This document shows, piece after piece, positions 8,657 to 16,535 of a stretch of 64,000 bases of DNA; the stretch's first letter is position 1, and the number at the start of each line of letters is the position of its first letter. Location: the NCBI RefSeq assembly GCF_027667425.1, contig NZ_JAQEGR010000015.1:33443-97442 (forward strand). The letters are read 5' to 3'. The position numbers and the translations under genes are program-made. The stretch is from Fusicatenibacter saccharivorans. GTDB lineage: Bacteria > Bacillota > Clostridia > Lachnospirales > Lachnospiraceae. The notes beneath the pieces are model-generated. The model searched no databases. It saw nothing but the letters and a program-made list of their open reading frames with translations, and was not told the origin of the DNA.

Positions 8657-9463
8657 TTACTTTCTGACGATGACAACCTGTGTTGCATCTGCATAAGTAT
8701 CCGTGAAATCAACGCTTTCTTCCCGTTCTGGAGTAACGGTCATTCCGGCTGCGCCGAAGTCTGCTTTTCCACTGTTGACAGATGCAAGGATGGTTTCAAA
8801 TGACATATCCTCGATTTTCAGCTCATAACCAAGCTTGTCGCAGATTGCCTTGGAAATGTCGGCATCGATACCAACGATATCATTTCCCTCTTTGTACTCC
8901 CACGGCTCGAACTCAGCGTTGGTTGCCATGGTAAGCGTTCCGTTGGAACGGTCCACGTCTGCCGGGGACTCATACGGATGCTGGCCGACTTCATCACCAA
9001 TGTAGTTGCTCATGATCTCATCAAGAGTTCCGTCCTCTTTCAGCTCTGCCAATGCAGTGTTGAACTCGTCTCTTAACTCATTTCCTTTTTTGAAGCACAT
9101 CGCGTACTCTTCGGTATCAAAAATGCCTTCTACAATTTTCAGATCATCGTTTGCTGCAACGAATTTTTCTGCCGGCAGGGAATCGATGACAACACAGTCA
9201 ATCTTTCCGTTTTTCAGTGCCTGAATAGCATCGGCGCCTTTGTTGTAACGCTGCATCTGGGAATCTGCATTAACGGCATCGCTCGCCTGAGAATCACCTG
9301 TTGTTCCGGTCTGTACACCAATCTTCAGATCTGCCAGATCCTCTACGGATGTTACTTCTACTTTCTTTGCGGTAGATGCAGAACTTCCGCAGCCTGCCAT
9401 CGAAACAGCAAACAAAACGGACATTGCAAGTGCTGTTGCTTTTTTTGCAAAATTCATTTTCAT
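8657..9463 (-). CDS. Amino-acid ABC transporter substrate-binding lipoprotein
   Basis: A 268-residue family 3 solute-binding protein. The N-terminus has a lysine-bearing head, a hydrophobic stretch and the lipobox SMAGC, so it should be processed by signal peptidase II and anchored outside the cell by lipidated cysteine 26. The body holds the two-lobed family 3 pattern, including LKIGVQTGTTGDSQA, the ligand-binding NAEFEPWEYKEGNDIVGIDA and FGAAGMTVTPEREESVDFT. The start has AAGGAG six bases upstream. First gene of the operon. Sequence alone does not separate glutamine, glutamate, cystine or arginine as ligand. Confidence 0.95.
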   Translation of the reverse strand: MKMNFAKKATALAMSVLFAVSMAGCGSSASTAKKVEVTSVEDLADLKIGVQTGTTGDSQASDAVNADSQMQRYNKGADAIQALKNGKIDCVVIDSLPAEKFVAANDDLKIVEGIFDTEEYAMCFKKGNELRDEFNTALAELKEDGTLDEIMSNYIGDEVGQHPYESPADVDRSNGTLTMATNAEFEPWEYKEGNDIVGIDADISKAICDKLGYELKIEDMSFETILASVNSGKADFGAAGMTVTPEREESVDFTDTYADATQVVIVRK

Positions 9464-9512
9464 AATAATCTCCTTCTCTCCTCATGTAATGTATATTTAT
9501 TCACTTTCCCTT

Positions 9513-9540
9513 ATTATAACAGCATCTTTCTGAAATGCAA
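9513..9540 (-). promoter_or_regulatory. Promoter of the amino-acid ABC operon
   Basis: On the minus strand TTGCAT, a 16-base spacer and TATAAT, about 50 bases before the lipoprotein start. Confidence 0.6.
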
Positions 9541-9570
9541 GGAAAAACGGAAAAAAAGCAACAGAAATAC

Positions 9571-9606
9571 AAAAGACAGCCCGGGGGTTCTTCCATGGCT
9601 GTCTTT
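9571..9606. terminator. Terminator downstream of the decayed GGDEF/response-regulator stretch
   Basis: AAAGACAGCC pairs with GGCTGTCTTT around about 15 bases. T-rich sequence follows on both strands, best on the minus strand where it ends the decayed genes. Confidence 0.65.
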
Positions 9607-9618
9607 CCGTTTTTGTAT

Positions 9619-9864
9619 TCAGTCCGTATTTTTTCCGTCTGCTGCTGTGCAGCGCAGGATCCGCTGAATGCTCTTTTCCGATAAAGCATATTCCTCTGAG
9701 AGTTCGGAAACTCTGCTTCCGTTTTGATGTTTCTCGCAAATTTCCCGGCACCGGATGCTCCTTTGCCCATTCCTAGGCTTCCACACTGCTCCCGAAGAGC
9801 TTTAAGGCTTCCATCCCTTCCAGTCCCTCTGTATTTGTTCGTCGTCTACACAAATGATGTTCAT
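9619..9864 (-). pseudogene. Remnant of a response regulator joined to a helix-turn-helix tail
   Basis: A well-placed GGAG precedes ATG 9864 and the first residues, MNIICVDDEQIQ, match the phosphoacceptor-end strand of LytTR-type response regulators. The frame stops after 20 codons. Beyond that stop the same frame resumes with a stretch around EICEKHQNGSRVSELSEEYA and LSEKSIQRIL, which looks like the recognition half of a small Mor/CD3324-like helix-turn-helix. The central receiver domain is missing. Residual similarity at both ends with nothing between suggests internal deletion. It sits directly behind a GGDEF gene that also shows decay. The family assignments are from motif memory only. Confidence 0.5.
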
Positions 9865-9891
9865 CTGGTATCTCTCCTGCCTTGTCCTGTT

Positions 9892-10776
9892 CTAATTGCT
9901 TTTCATCCATTCTTCATAAATGGAGGCACTGTATCCCTGTTTCTTTTTACTCTGATACATTGCCCGGTCCGCCTTTCTGTACAGCTGGTCAAAAGAAACT
10001 TCTTCCGATGCCTCGCAGAAACAGGCACCCAGGCTGATTTCTATCTGCTTCCCCTTCATTTCCGCAATCGTAATCTGGCTGATGTTATAAAAAAGTCTTT
10101 CGAAAAATCTCTCTGCCGCCGCTTTCTCCCGCATTTCCGGCATAAAGACTGCAAACTCGTCACCCCCGAGGCGCAGAACTACGTCCTTGTCCCGGCAGGA
10201 TTTCTGCATCGTCTCTGCAACGGCGATAATAACCTTATCCCCTGTCGAGTGTCCATACGTATCGTTGATTGTTTTGAATTTGTCACAATCAATCAGGCAA
10301 AGCAGACCTCCTGTTTTTTCCTGCAGCAGATGGGAAATCTGTCTTTCCCCGCTTCCACGGTTATACAATCCCGTCATAAGATCCGTCTGTGCCAGATAAA
10401 TCAAGCGGTTCTCACGTTTTTTCTCTTCTTCGATACACTCAATACAAAACAGCACATGCAGAAGCCTTCCATTTTCATCGTAATCAACAGGAATGAATCT
10501 GCTCCGGCACCAGCCTGTTTTTTTATCGATAAATTCGTGTATGATACTGTTTTTTCCGGCGAGCCGCTCTTCCAGCGTATTGAGATCGATAAATGCAGCA
10601 GTTTCTTCCAGTTGTGATTCCATGCACATTTTCTCTGCCATGCACTTCGCATGCCCGCCAAAATCGTCTATGATCTCATATTCCCCCATTTGGGCTGCAC
10701 TCTGCGATGTTGTCTTTACAATATGATATTTCTGCGTCTGCACATTAATATAAAAATTGCTGCAAGGGCAATCCAT
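9892..10776 (-). CDS. GGDEF diguanylate cyclase, apparently N-terminally truncated
   Basis: A 294-codon frame whose C-terminal 170 residues are a complete GGDEF domain: LTDLM-like AQTDLMTGLYNRGSGERQ, active site RLGGDEFAVF, and the product-inhibition site RDKD five residues upstream of GGDEF. This should make cyclic di-GMP. The N-terminal 120 residues resemble a cytoplasmic sensor-like linker, not a whole domain. The ATG at 10776 has no ribosome site. Just upstream (10796-10996), in another frame, is a fragment resembling the membrane-domain start of the same protein type, so the intact gene probably had several transmembrane helices that are now lost. Whether the remaining frame is expressed is doubtful; treat as a likely pseudogene. 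Confidence 0.7.
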   Translation of the reverse strand: MDCPCSNFYINVQTQKYHIVKTTSQSAAQMGEYEIIDDFGGHAKCMAEKMCMESQLEETAAFIDLNTLEERLAGKNSIIHEFIDKKTGWCRSRFIPVDYDENGRLLHVLFCIECIEEEKKRENRLIYLAQTDLMTGLYNRGSGERQISHLLQEKTGGLLCLIDCDKFKTINDTYGHSTGDKVIIAVAETMQKSCRDKDVVLRLGGDEFAVFMPEMREKAAAERFFERLFYNISQITIAEMKGKQIEISLGACFCEASEEVSFDQLYRKADRAMYQSKKKQGYSASIYEEWMKSN

Positions 10777-10795
10777 TCAGCAAGATCTATCACAT

Positions 10796-10996
10796 TCAAA
10801 CCAGATAGTTACTCACATACACAATACCTCTTTCCAGACTCCCCGGACTTCCGCGGAATGCCCACGCTGCGGCATCACTTGCCAGCAGAACAGCACAGGA
10901 AAGCTGCATCAGAAGCATCCGGTATTTTTTCTTTTTCTGATCCATATCCCTGCTCAAAACCATACAGAGGGCCGCAATATTTGTTTTGTTCTTCCT
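10796..10996 (-). pseudogene. Detached N-terminal membrane fragment of the GGDEF gene
   Basis: Reading the minus strand gives a frame containing NIAALCMVLSRDMDQ, LLMQLSCAVLLASDAAAWAF and RGSPGSLERG, ending in a stop at 10796. This is the usual opening of multi-helix GGDEF proteins in this family of bacteria (recollection, not searched). The following GGDEF piece begins 20 bases later in a different frame, so a deletion plus frameshift is the simplest explanation. Confidence 0.5.
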
Positions 10997-11010
10997 AAAA
11001 CAGCAAAAGA

Positions 11011-11052
11011 AAACCCTCTCATACCGCCTTTCTCTGCGTATATGAGAGGGTT
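11011..11052. terminator. Terminator of the DUF378 gene
   Basis: AACCCTCTCATA pairs with TATGAGAGGGTT, directly after the DUF378 stop codon on the minus strand. Confidence 0.8.
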
Positions 11053-11059
11053 CCTGTTC

Positions 11060-11272
11060 TTACGCCTGTCCCAGTACGTGGTCGGAAATTCTTCCGTAGA
11101 CGGAGATCAGGTAAAGGCCGCAGATGCCGACAACCGCGTAGATGATGCGGCTCAGCCACGTCATGTTTCCGAAGATCAGGGCGACGAGGTCGAGGCGGAA
11201 GAATCCGATCAAGCCCCAGTTGACGGCTCCGATGATTGTAACGGTGAGTGCGGTGTAATCCAGTCCTTTCAT
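11060..11272 (-). CDS. DUF378 family small membrane protein
   Basis: A 70-residue protein with two predicted membrane helices. The first contains the DUF378 signature IIGAVNWGLIGFFRLDLVALIFG and the second is LSRIIYAVVGICGLYLISVY. The family is widespread in Firmicutes and has no assigned function. An excellent AAAGGAGGT ribosome site stands before the ATG, and a strong terminator follows, so it is a monocistronic gene that is probably well translated. It separates the decayed GGDEF stretch from the gat operon and has no evident functional link to either. Confidence 0.88.
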   Translation of the reverse strand: MKGLDYTALTVTIIGAVNWGLIGFFRLDLVALIFGNMTWLSRIIYAVVGICGLYLISVYGRISDHVLGQA

Positions 11273-11387
11273 GTAAAGAAACCTCCTTTTTCCGGATTTT
11301 GTATCGTCTTTTTATCTCTTCCGGTTTCTTTATAAAGAATTTCCCAAAAGGAGGCAGATTATGCATTTTCTTTGATTTTTCGGGCTG

Positions 11388-11420
11388 AAAAATGGAGACC
11401 ATTTCCAGGCCTCCATTCGT
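11388..11420 (-). terminator. Terminator of the aspS-gatCAB operon
   Basis: On the minus strand AATGGAG pairs with CTCCATT around 13 bases and is followed by TTTTC, 16 bases after the gatB stop. Confidence 0.65.
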
Positions 11421-11435
11421 GCAATTCTGTTTTCT

Positions 11436-12872
11436 TTATTCAGACAGCAGCTTCTGCAGCAGCTCTCCTGCTGCTGCCGGGTTGGCTTTGCCTTTCATTT
11501 CTTTCATGACCTGCCCGACCAGAAATCCGAGGACTTTTGTCTTTCCGGATTTGTACTGCTCTACCGGGCCAGGGTTGTTTTCCAGAACTTTTCTCGCAGT
11601 TTCTTCCAGAAGGCCGGTGTCGTTTACGGTTTTCAGTCCGTGCTCCTCGACGTATGCTTCCGGATCGACATCCTCTGCAAAGATCTGCTCAAATACCTCT
11701 TTTGCCACCTGGTTGTTGACCGATCCGGCTTCTGCCAGTTCGATCAGGGATGCCAGATGCTTCGGTGAAAACTGCAGATCCTCCGGCTCCTGGCCGTTCT
11801 CCTTTAAGAGACGTAAGGTCTCGCCCATCAGCCAGTTTGCCACTTTTTTCGGTTTGCCGCAGAGCGCCGTCGTCTCCTCAAAGAGATCGGACAGCTTCTT
11901 GGAACCGGTCAGAATGCCCGCATCGTACTGCGGCAGCCCGTACTGCTCCACGTAGCGTGCCTGTTTTTCCGGCTGGAATTCCGGCATGGATTTCACAATG
12001 CGGTCGATCCACTCGTCGTAAATGTGCACCGGCGGCAGATCCGGGTCCGGGAAGTAGCGGTAATCCTTCGCATCCTCTTTCGAACGCATCGCGTAGGAAT
12101 ACTCTTTGTTGTCGTCCCAGCGGCGGGTCTCCTGGACAACGGCTTTTCCTTCCTCGATCAGCTCGATCTGTCTTGCACGCTCTCCCTCGATCGCTCTTCC
12201 GATTGCCTTAAAGGAGTTCAGGTTCTTCATCTCGGTACGTGTTCCGAATTTCTCACTTCCAACCTCACGGACCGAAAGGTTGACATCGGCACGCATCGAG
12301 CCCTCCTGCAGTTTGCAGTCGGATGCGCCGAGATACTGAATCATCATACGCAGTTTTTCCAGATAAGCGATAACCTCTTCCGCAGAGCGCATATCCGGCT
12401 CAGATACAATCTCGATCAGCGGAACGCCGCTTCGGTTGTAGTCGACGAGCGAGCAATCCTCCCACTCATCGTGGATCAGCTTTCCGGCATCCTCCTCCAT
12501 GTGGATCTCATGAATGCCGATTTTCTTCTTTCCCGCTGCGGTGTCAATCTCGACATATCCATCGTGGCAGATCGGCAGATACAGCTGGGAAATCTGATAG
12601 TTCTGCGGGTTGTCCGGGTAGAAATAGTTCTTCCGGTCGAATTTGCAGAGCTGGTTGATTTTGCAGTTTGCAGCCAGTCCGACGCGCAGGGCGTAATCGA
12701 CAACCTTCTTATTTAATACCGGAAGGGATCCCGGCATACCAGTGCAGACCGGGCAGGTGTGGGTGTTCGGCGCACCGCCGAATGCGGTAGAGCAGCCGCA
12801 GAAAATTTTTGTTCTCGTCGCAAGCTCCACATGTACTTCAAGTCCGATGACGGTTTCATACTGTTTTGACAT
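11436..12872 (-). CDS. gatB: Asp/Glu-tRNA amidotransferase subunit B
   Basis: A 478-residue GatB, the tRNA-binding and kinase subunit that activates the side chain of misacylated Glu-tRNA(Gln) or Asp-tRNA(Asn) before amidation. The opening YETVIGLEVHVEL is diagnostic. The zinc-binding cysteines are in CGCST and HTCPVCTGMPGSLP. The C-terminal YqeY-like tail domain is present to the end. Length matches the family. An AAGGAGG site precedes the ATG, 15 bases after gatA. Last gene of the aspS-gatC-gatA-gatB operon, which is headed by a T-box leader. Confidence 0.98.
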   Translation of the reverse strand: MSKQYETVIGLEVHVELATRTKIFCGCSTAFGGAPNTHTCPVCTGMPGSLPVLNKKVVDYALRVGLAANCKINQLCKFDRKNYFYPDNPQNYQISQLYLPICHDGYVEIDTAAGKKKIGIHEIHMEEDAGKLIHDEWEDCSLVDYNRSGVPLIEIVSEPDMRSAEEVIAYLEKLRMMIQYLGASDCKLQEGSMRADVNLSVREVGSEKFGTRTEMKNLNSFKAIGRAIEGERARQIELIEEGKAVVQETRRWDDNKEYSYAMRSKEDAKDYRYFPDPDLPPVHIYDEWIDRIVKSMPEFQPEKQARYVEQYGLPQYDAGILTGSKKLSDLFEETTALCGKPKKVANWLMGETLRLLKENGQEPEDLQFSPKHLASLIELAEAGSVNNQVAKEVFEQIFAEDVDPEAYVEEHGLKTVNDTGLLEETARKVLENNPGPVEQYKSGKTKVLGFLVGQVMKEMKGKANPAAAGELLQKLLSE

Positions 12873-12887
12873 TGTTTTGCTTCCTCC

Positions 12888-14348
12888 TTACCATTTTTCT
12901 GGCTGCCCGAATGCACCGCGTACCTGCTCATAGGTGTATGCTGCACGGAACAGTTTTTTCTCTGAGAAACAGTCTCCGATAAGCTGCATGCCGATCGGAA
13001 GCCCCTTGTCATCCATGCCGCACGGAACGGTGATGCCCGGAAGGCCGGCGAGGTTGACGGATACGGTGTAAATATCGCCCAGATACATCTGCAGCGGATC
13101 GGAAAGCGATTCCCCGAGACGCGGTGCGGTCGATGGTGCTGCCGGGCTTAAAATCATATCGTATTTTTCAAATGCGCGGTCAAACTCTTTTTTAATCAGG
13201 GCTTTCGTGCGCAGTGCTTTCAGATAATACGCATCGTAGTAACCGGAGCTTAAGACGAAGCTTCCCAGCATAATCCGTCGTTTCACCTCCGGACCGAAGC
13301 CCTCAGAACGGCTCTTCTTATACATATCGTGGAGTCCTTCGTACTCTTTGGCACGGAAGCCGTATTTCACGCCGTCGAAGCGTTCCAGGTTGGAGCTTGC
13401 CTCAGCGGATGCAATAACGTAGTAAGCCGGAATGGCATAATCAATGAGGTCGAGATCGAAATACTCTACTTCTGCTCCGCGTGCCTTCAGGACATCGGCA
13501 GCTTTTAAAATGGATCCCTTCACCTGCGGATCCAGGCCTTCGCCGAAGCAGCTGTTCGGAATACCGATTTTCAGATCGGAGACATCTTCTTTTAAAGCGC
13601 TCATGAAATCGTAATCGTCGCGTTTCATCGATGTCGCATCTTTTGCATCATACGAAGCGACCGTCTGCAGCAGTGCTGCACAGTCTGTCACATCCTTTGC
13701 GACCGGTCCGATCTGGTCGAGGGAGGAACCATAAGCGATCAGTCCGTAACGGGAAACGGTGCCGTACGTCGGTTTCATGCCGGTTACGCCGCAGAAGGAA
13801 CTCGGCTGACGGATCGATCCGCCGGTATCGGAGCCAAGTGCCATCGGTACTTCTCCTGCTGCAACGGCTGCGCAGGAACCGCCGGAGGAACCGCCTGGAA
13901 CGTGTTCGGTGTTCCATGGATTTTTCGTCACGCCGTACGCGGAAGTCTCTGTCGTACTTCCCATCGCAAACTCATCCATGTTTGTCTTTCCGATGATAAC
14001 GGCTCCCGCCTCTTCGAGCCGTGTGATAACCTCTGCATCGTACGTCGGAACAAAGTTCTGCAGGATCTTTGACGCACACGTCGTCGCAAGACCTTTCGTA
14101 CAGATGTTGTCCTTGACCGCAATCGGAACGCCGGCCAGCGGACCGGTGAGCTCTCCTGCGTCAATTTTCTTCTGCACTTCTGCCGCGCGTGCTCTTGCAC
14201 CCTCTTCATCCACAAGAAGGAATGCGTGAATTGATTCTTCCGATGCTTTGACTGCCGCAAGAGACGCTTCTACAGCGTCCGCTACAGTGATCTTTCCTTC
14301 TTTGATTGCGGCAGAAAGCTGTACTGCTGTCATATCTTTGATTTCCAT
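12888..14348 (-). CDS. gatA: Asp/Glu-tRNA amidotransferase subunit A
   Basis: A 486-residue amidase-signature enzyme that hydrolyses glutamine and passes ammonia to GatB. The Ser-cisSer-Lys triad is visible: Lys in AVKDNICTKG, the serine-rich loop GGSSGGSCAAVAAG, and the nucleophile region GSDTGGSIRQPSSF. Length is normal for GatA, and the motif order separates it from stand-alone amidases. The ribosome site is AGGAGGAG. It lies 15 bases from gatC and 15 bases from gatB, so the three subunits are co-translated from one message. Confidence 0.98.
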   Translation of the reverse strand: MEIKDMTAVQLSAAIKEGKITVADAVEASLAAVKASEESIHAFLLVDEEGARARAAEVQKKIDAGELTGPLAGVPIAVKDNICTKGLATTCASKILQNFVPTYDAEVITRLEEAGAVIIGKTNMDEFAMGSTTETSAYGVTKNPWNTEHVPGGSSGGSCAAVAAGEVPMALGSDTGGSIRQPSSFCGVTGMKPTYGTVSRYGLIAYGSSLDQIGPVAKDVTDCAALLQTVASYDAKDATSMKRDDYDFMSALKEDVSDLKIGIPNSCFGEGLDPQVKGSILKAADVLKARGAEVEYFDLDLIDYAIPAYYVIASAEASSNLERFDGVKYGFRAKEYEGLHDMYKKSRSEGFGPEVKRRIMLGSFVLSSGYYDAYYLKALRTKALIKKEFDRAFEKYDMILSPAAPSTAPRLGESLSDPLQMYLGDIYTVSVNLAGLPGITVPCGMDDKGLPIGMQLIGDCFSEKKLFRAAYTYEQVRGAFGQPEKW

Positions 14349-14363
14349 ATCAATCTCCTCCTG

Positions 14364-14657
14364 CTATTCTACCGTTTTCGGAACCTTGTACTGGCCCTCT
14401 TTGACTTCCGGTGCATTGGCAAGCATTGCATCGCGGTCGTCGCCATTGGTTACTTCATCCTCGCGGAATACATTTCCCATCTCGAAAATGTGGGTCATCG
14501 GCTCGACCTTGCTGGTGTCGAGCTCGTTTAATTTATCTACATAATCCAGCATTTTCTGCATATCCTGCCGTGCGGATTCTTTTTCCTCATCCTTTAATTC
14601 CAGCTTTGCCAGGATGCCGACATATTCCATCGTTTCATCTGAAATCACATTTGCCAT
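14364..14657 (-). CDS. gatC: Asp/Glu-tRNA amidotransferase subunit C
   Basis: A 97-residue GatC, the small subunit that wraps around GatA and GatB and stabilises the complex. Typical features are the N-terminal VISDETMEYVGILAKLEL helix and the central MLDYVDKLNELDTSKVEPM segment, where the D/N-T..V.P motif is conserved. The second ATG (14657) is preferred because AAGGAG is only one base from the first ATG (14666) but 10 bases from the second. It lies 39 bases after aspS and shares its transcript. Confidence 0.96.
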   Translation of the reverse strand: MANVISDETMEYVGILAKLELKDEEKESARQDMQKMLDYVDKLNELDTSKVEPMTHIFEMGNVFREDEVTNGDDRDAMLANAPEVKEGQYKVPKTVE

Positions 14658-14696
14658 TTCACTCATTCTCCTTTTTTATTTTCCAGCAGGATCCGC

Positions 14697-16025
14697 TTAC
14701 GGCTCCAGTCTTGTAAGATCACGCGGGAACAGCGTTGTCTCGCGGACGTTGTCCTCACCGATCAGCTTCATGGTCAGACGCTCCAGACCGATGCCAAGAC
14801 CTCCGTGCGGCGGCATACCGTGTTTGAAAGCACTCAAGTACTGCTCCATGCCCTCTTCTGTCATGCCGCGGGCTGCGATCTTTTCAGAGAGCATCTTGTA
14901 ATCGTGGATACGCTGGCCTCCGGTTGTAATCTCCAGACCGTGGAACAGCAGGTCGAAGCTCTTTGTGTATCTCTTATCCTCCGGGTCGTCCATCGCATAG
15001 AACGGTCTCTTTTTCGACGGATATTCGGTGACGAATACGAAGTCTGCGTCGTACTCCTCTTTGAAATACTGGCCGATCAGAAGCTCCTCCTCTGGCTCAA
15101 GGTCGAACGGGTTGCGGATCTTTCGGTTGTATTTCTCGGCTACTAGCTCTTTCGCTTTCGTGAACGGTACAGTTGGGATTTCTTCTGTCTTTGGAAGCAT
15201 AACTTTCAGGATCTCCAGCTCTTTTGCGTAATCCTTTTTAAGAAGCTCCACCATGTACTGTAAAAATCCGGTTTCCATTGCCATGATGTCGGTGTAATCC
15301 TCGATGTAGCCCATCTCAAAGTCAAGGCTGGTATACTCGTTCAGATGACGTTTCGTGTTGTGTTTCTCTGCACGGAAAACCGGTCCAACTTCAAAGACAC
15401 GGTCAAACACGCCGACGAGCATCTGTTTGTAGAACTGCGGGCTCTGTGCCAGGACAGCCGGGCGGTGGAAATATTCCAGCTTGAAGATGTTTGCGCCGCC
15501 CTCAGCGCCTTTCGCGCCGATCTTCGGTGTATGGATTTCGGTGAATCCCTGGGAATGAAGGAAATCACGGAACGCCCGTACCACGCCTTCCTGGATGCGG
15601 AATTTTGCACGCTCTCTGACGTTTCGAAGAGCGATCGGCCGCATGTTCAGCATTGCTTCAAGGGAGGTGTTCATTTTCCATTTGTTGACTGCGAGCGGCA
15701 TTGGCTCGGTCGGCTCGGAAAGAACGGTGATGGTCTGCAGCCTGACTTCGACGCCGCCCGGTGCGCGGTCCTCTTTTTTGACCGTTCCGGTTACGGCAAC
15801 TGCCGATTCCTCTTTCAGATCTTTCAGCGGGAAGTCAACGCTTCCTTCTTCGTACACACACTGAACGAGTCCCTCGCTCTTTCTTAAGATGACAAAGGCA
15901 ACCTCGCCCATGTCACGGATGATGTGTACGGCTCCTTCGAGTTTTACTTCTGTGCCTTCCGGTGTCTCCAGCAGAGTTTTTACGGAGATGTCTTCTTTTT
16001 TCTTTACGCCTGTCATAAATCCCAT
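14697..16025 (-). CDS. aspS: Archaeal-type (non-discriminating) aspartyl-tRNA synthetase
   Basis: A 442-residue class IIb synthetase: N-terminal OB anticodon-binding domain (about 15-110), then the catalytic core with motif 2 around FRAEKHNTKRHLNEY and motif 3 GLGIGLERLTM. It lacks the roughly 130-residue GAD insertion of ordinary bacterial AspRS (about 590 residues), so it belongs to the short archaeal-genre AspRS2. Many enzymes of this group charge both tRNA(Asp) and tRNA(Asn). Being first in an operon with gatCAB strongly suggests it supplies Asp-tRNA(Asn) for conversion to Asn-tRNA(Asn) (inference). The ATG at 16025 has GGAG at 9 bases. Expression is controlled by the T-box leader. Confidence 0.95.
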   Translation of the reverse strand: MGFMTGVKKKEDISVKTLLETPEGTEVKLEGAVHIIRDMGEVAFVILRKSEGLVQCVYEEGSVDFPLKDLKEESAVAVTGTVKKEDRAPGGVEVRLQTITVLSEPTEPMPLAVNKWKMNTSLEAMLNMRPIALRNVRERAKFRIQEGVVRAFRDFLHSQGFTEIHTPKIGAKGAEGGANIFKLEYFHRPAVLAQSPQFYKQMLVGVFDRVFEVGPVFRAEKHNTKRHLNEYTSLDFEMGYIEDYTDIMAMETGFLQYMVELLKKDYAKELEILKVMLPKTEEIPTVPFTKAKELVAEKYNRKIRNPFDLEPEEELLIGQYFKEEYDADFVFVTEYPSKKRPFYAMDDPEDKRYTKSFDLLFHGLEITTGGQRIHDYKMLSEKIAARGMTEEGMEQYLSAFKHGMPPHGGLGIGLERLTMKLIGEDNVRETTLFPRDLTRLEP

Positions 16026-16076
16026 GTCTTGTTCTCCTCTCTTTCTCGCCTGTCCCGGATTGCTTTTTCAAATAAA

Positions 16077-16371
16077 AAAGTCCCGGAACAGTTTTTTAAC
16101 TACTGTTCCGGGACGGGATATTTTATGTTCCCGCGGTACCACCCGCATTGCGTTTTTCTCTCCGGTTTTCCGGGGGAAAACGCCCACTCATTTATACTTA
16201 ACGCGTATCACGGATCTGCCTACTTGATTTCCTGTTCGGATCTCATGTTCAGCAGACCGGCTCCGGAATGTTCCCCATTGTATGTTTCCTCCATGCTGAT
16301 GCTCTCAGTCGGTGACATCGGCTTCCTGTCAGATTCCGCATACGGAGTTTCCTTCACTGCCTTTTTCATAC
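16077..16371 (-). ncRNA. T-box leader of the aspS-gatCAB operon
   Basis: On the minus strand the invariant T-box GGGTGGTACCGCGG lies at 16144-16131. It is followed by a terminator, GTCCCGGAACAGT pairing with ACTGTTCCGGGAC and six T (about 16114-16075). Upstream, a long Stem I-like region ends in an apical loop with CACCGAC. A plausible specifier is AAC followed by A (16272-16270), in an asymmetric loop between GTATG/CATAC and GGAA/TTCC helices. AAC is an Asn codon, so the leader would sense uncharged tRNA(Asn). The T-box and terminator are certain; the specifier call is inference from hand folding. Confidence 0.93.
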
Positions 16372-16376
16372 TGTGC

Positions 16377-16406
16377 ATTATAGCACAGCAGTTTTGCATT
16401 TGTAAA
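16377..16406 (-). promoter_or_regulatory. Promoter of the aspS-gatCAB operon
   Basis: On the minus strand TTTACA, an 18-base spacer and a perfect TATAAT, with the predicted start of transcription at about 16370, just before the T-box leader. Confidence 0.75.
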
Positions 16407-16535
16407 CACCTAATTTTTACGGATTTCATATAAATTCTAATGCATTTTTCATGAATTTTATCTATACAAAATTATTTTTTCGCGTGTTTATAAAATTGCG
16501 CAGAAATTCCGTTTTATTGGTATTTCGCACACAAT

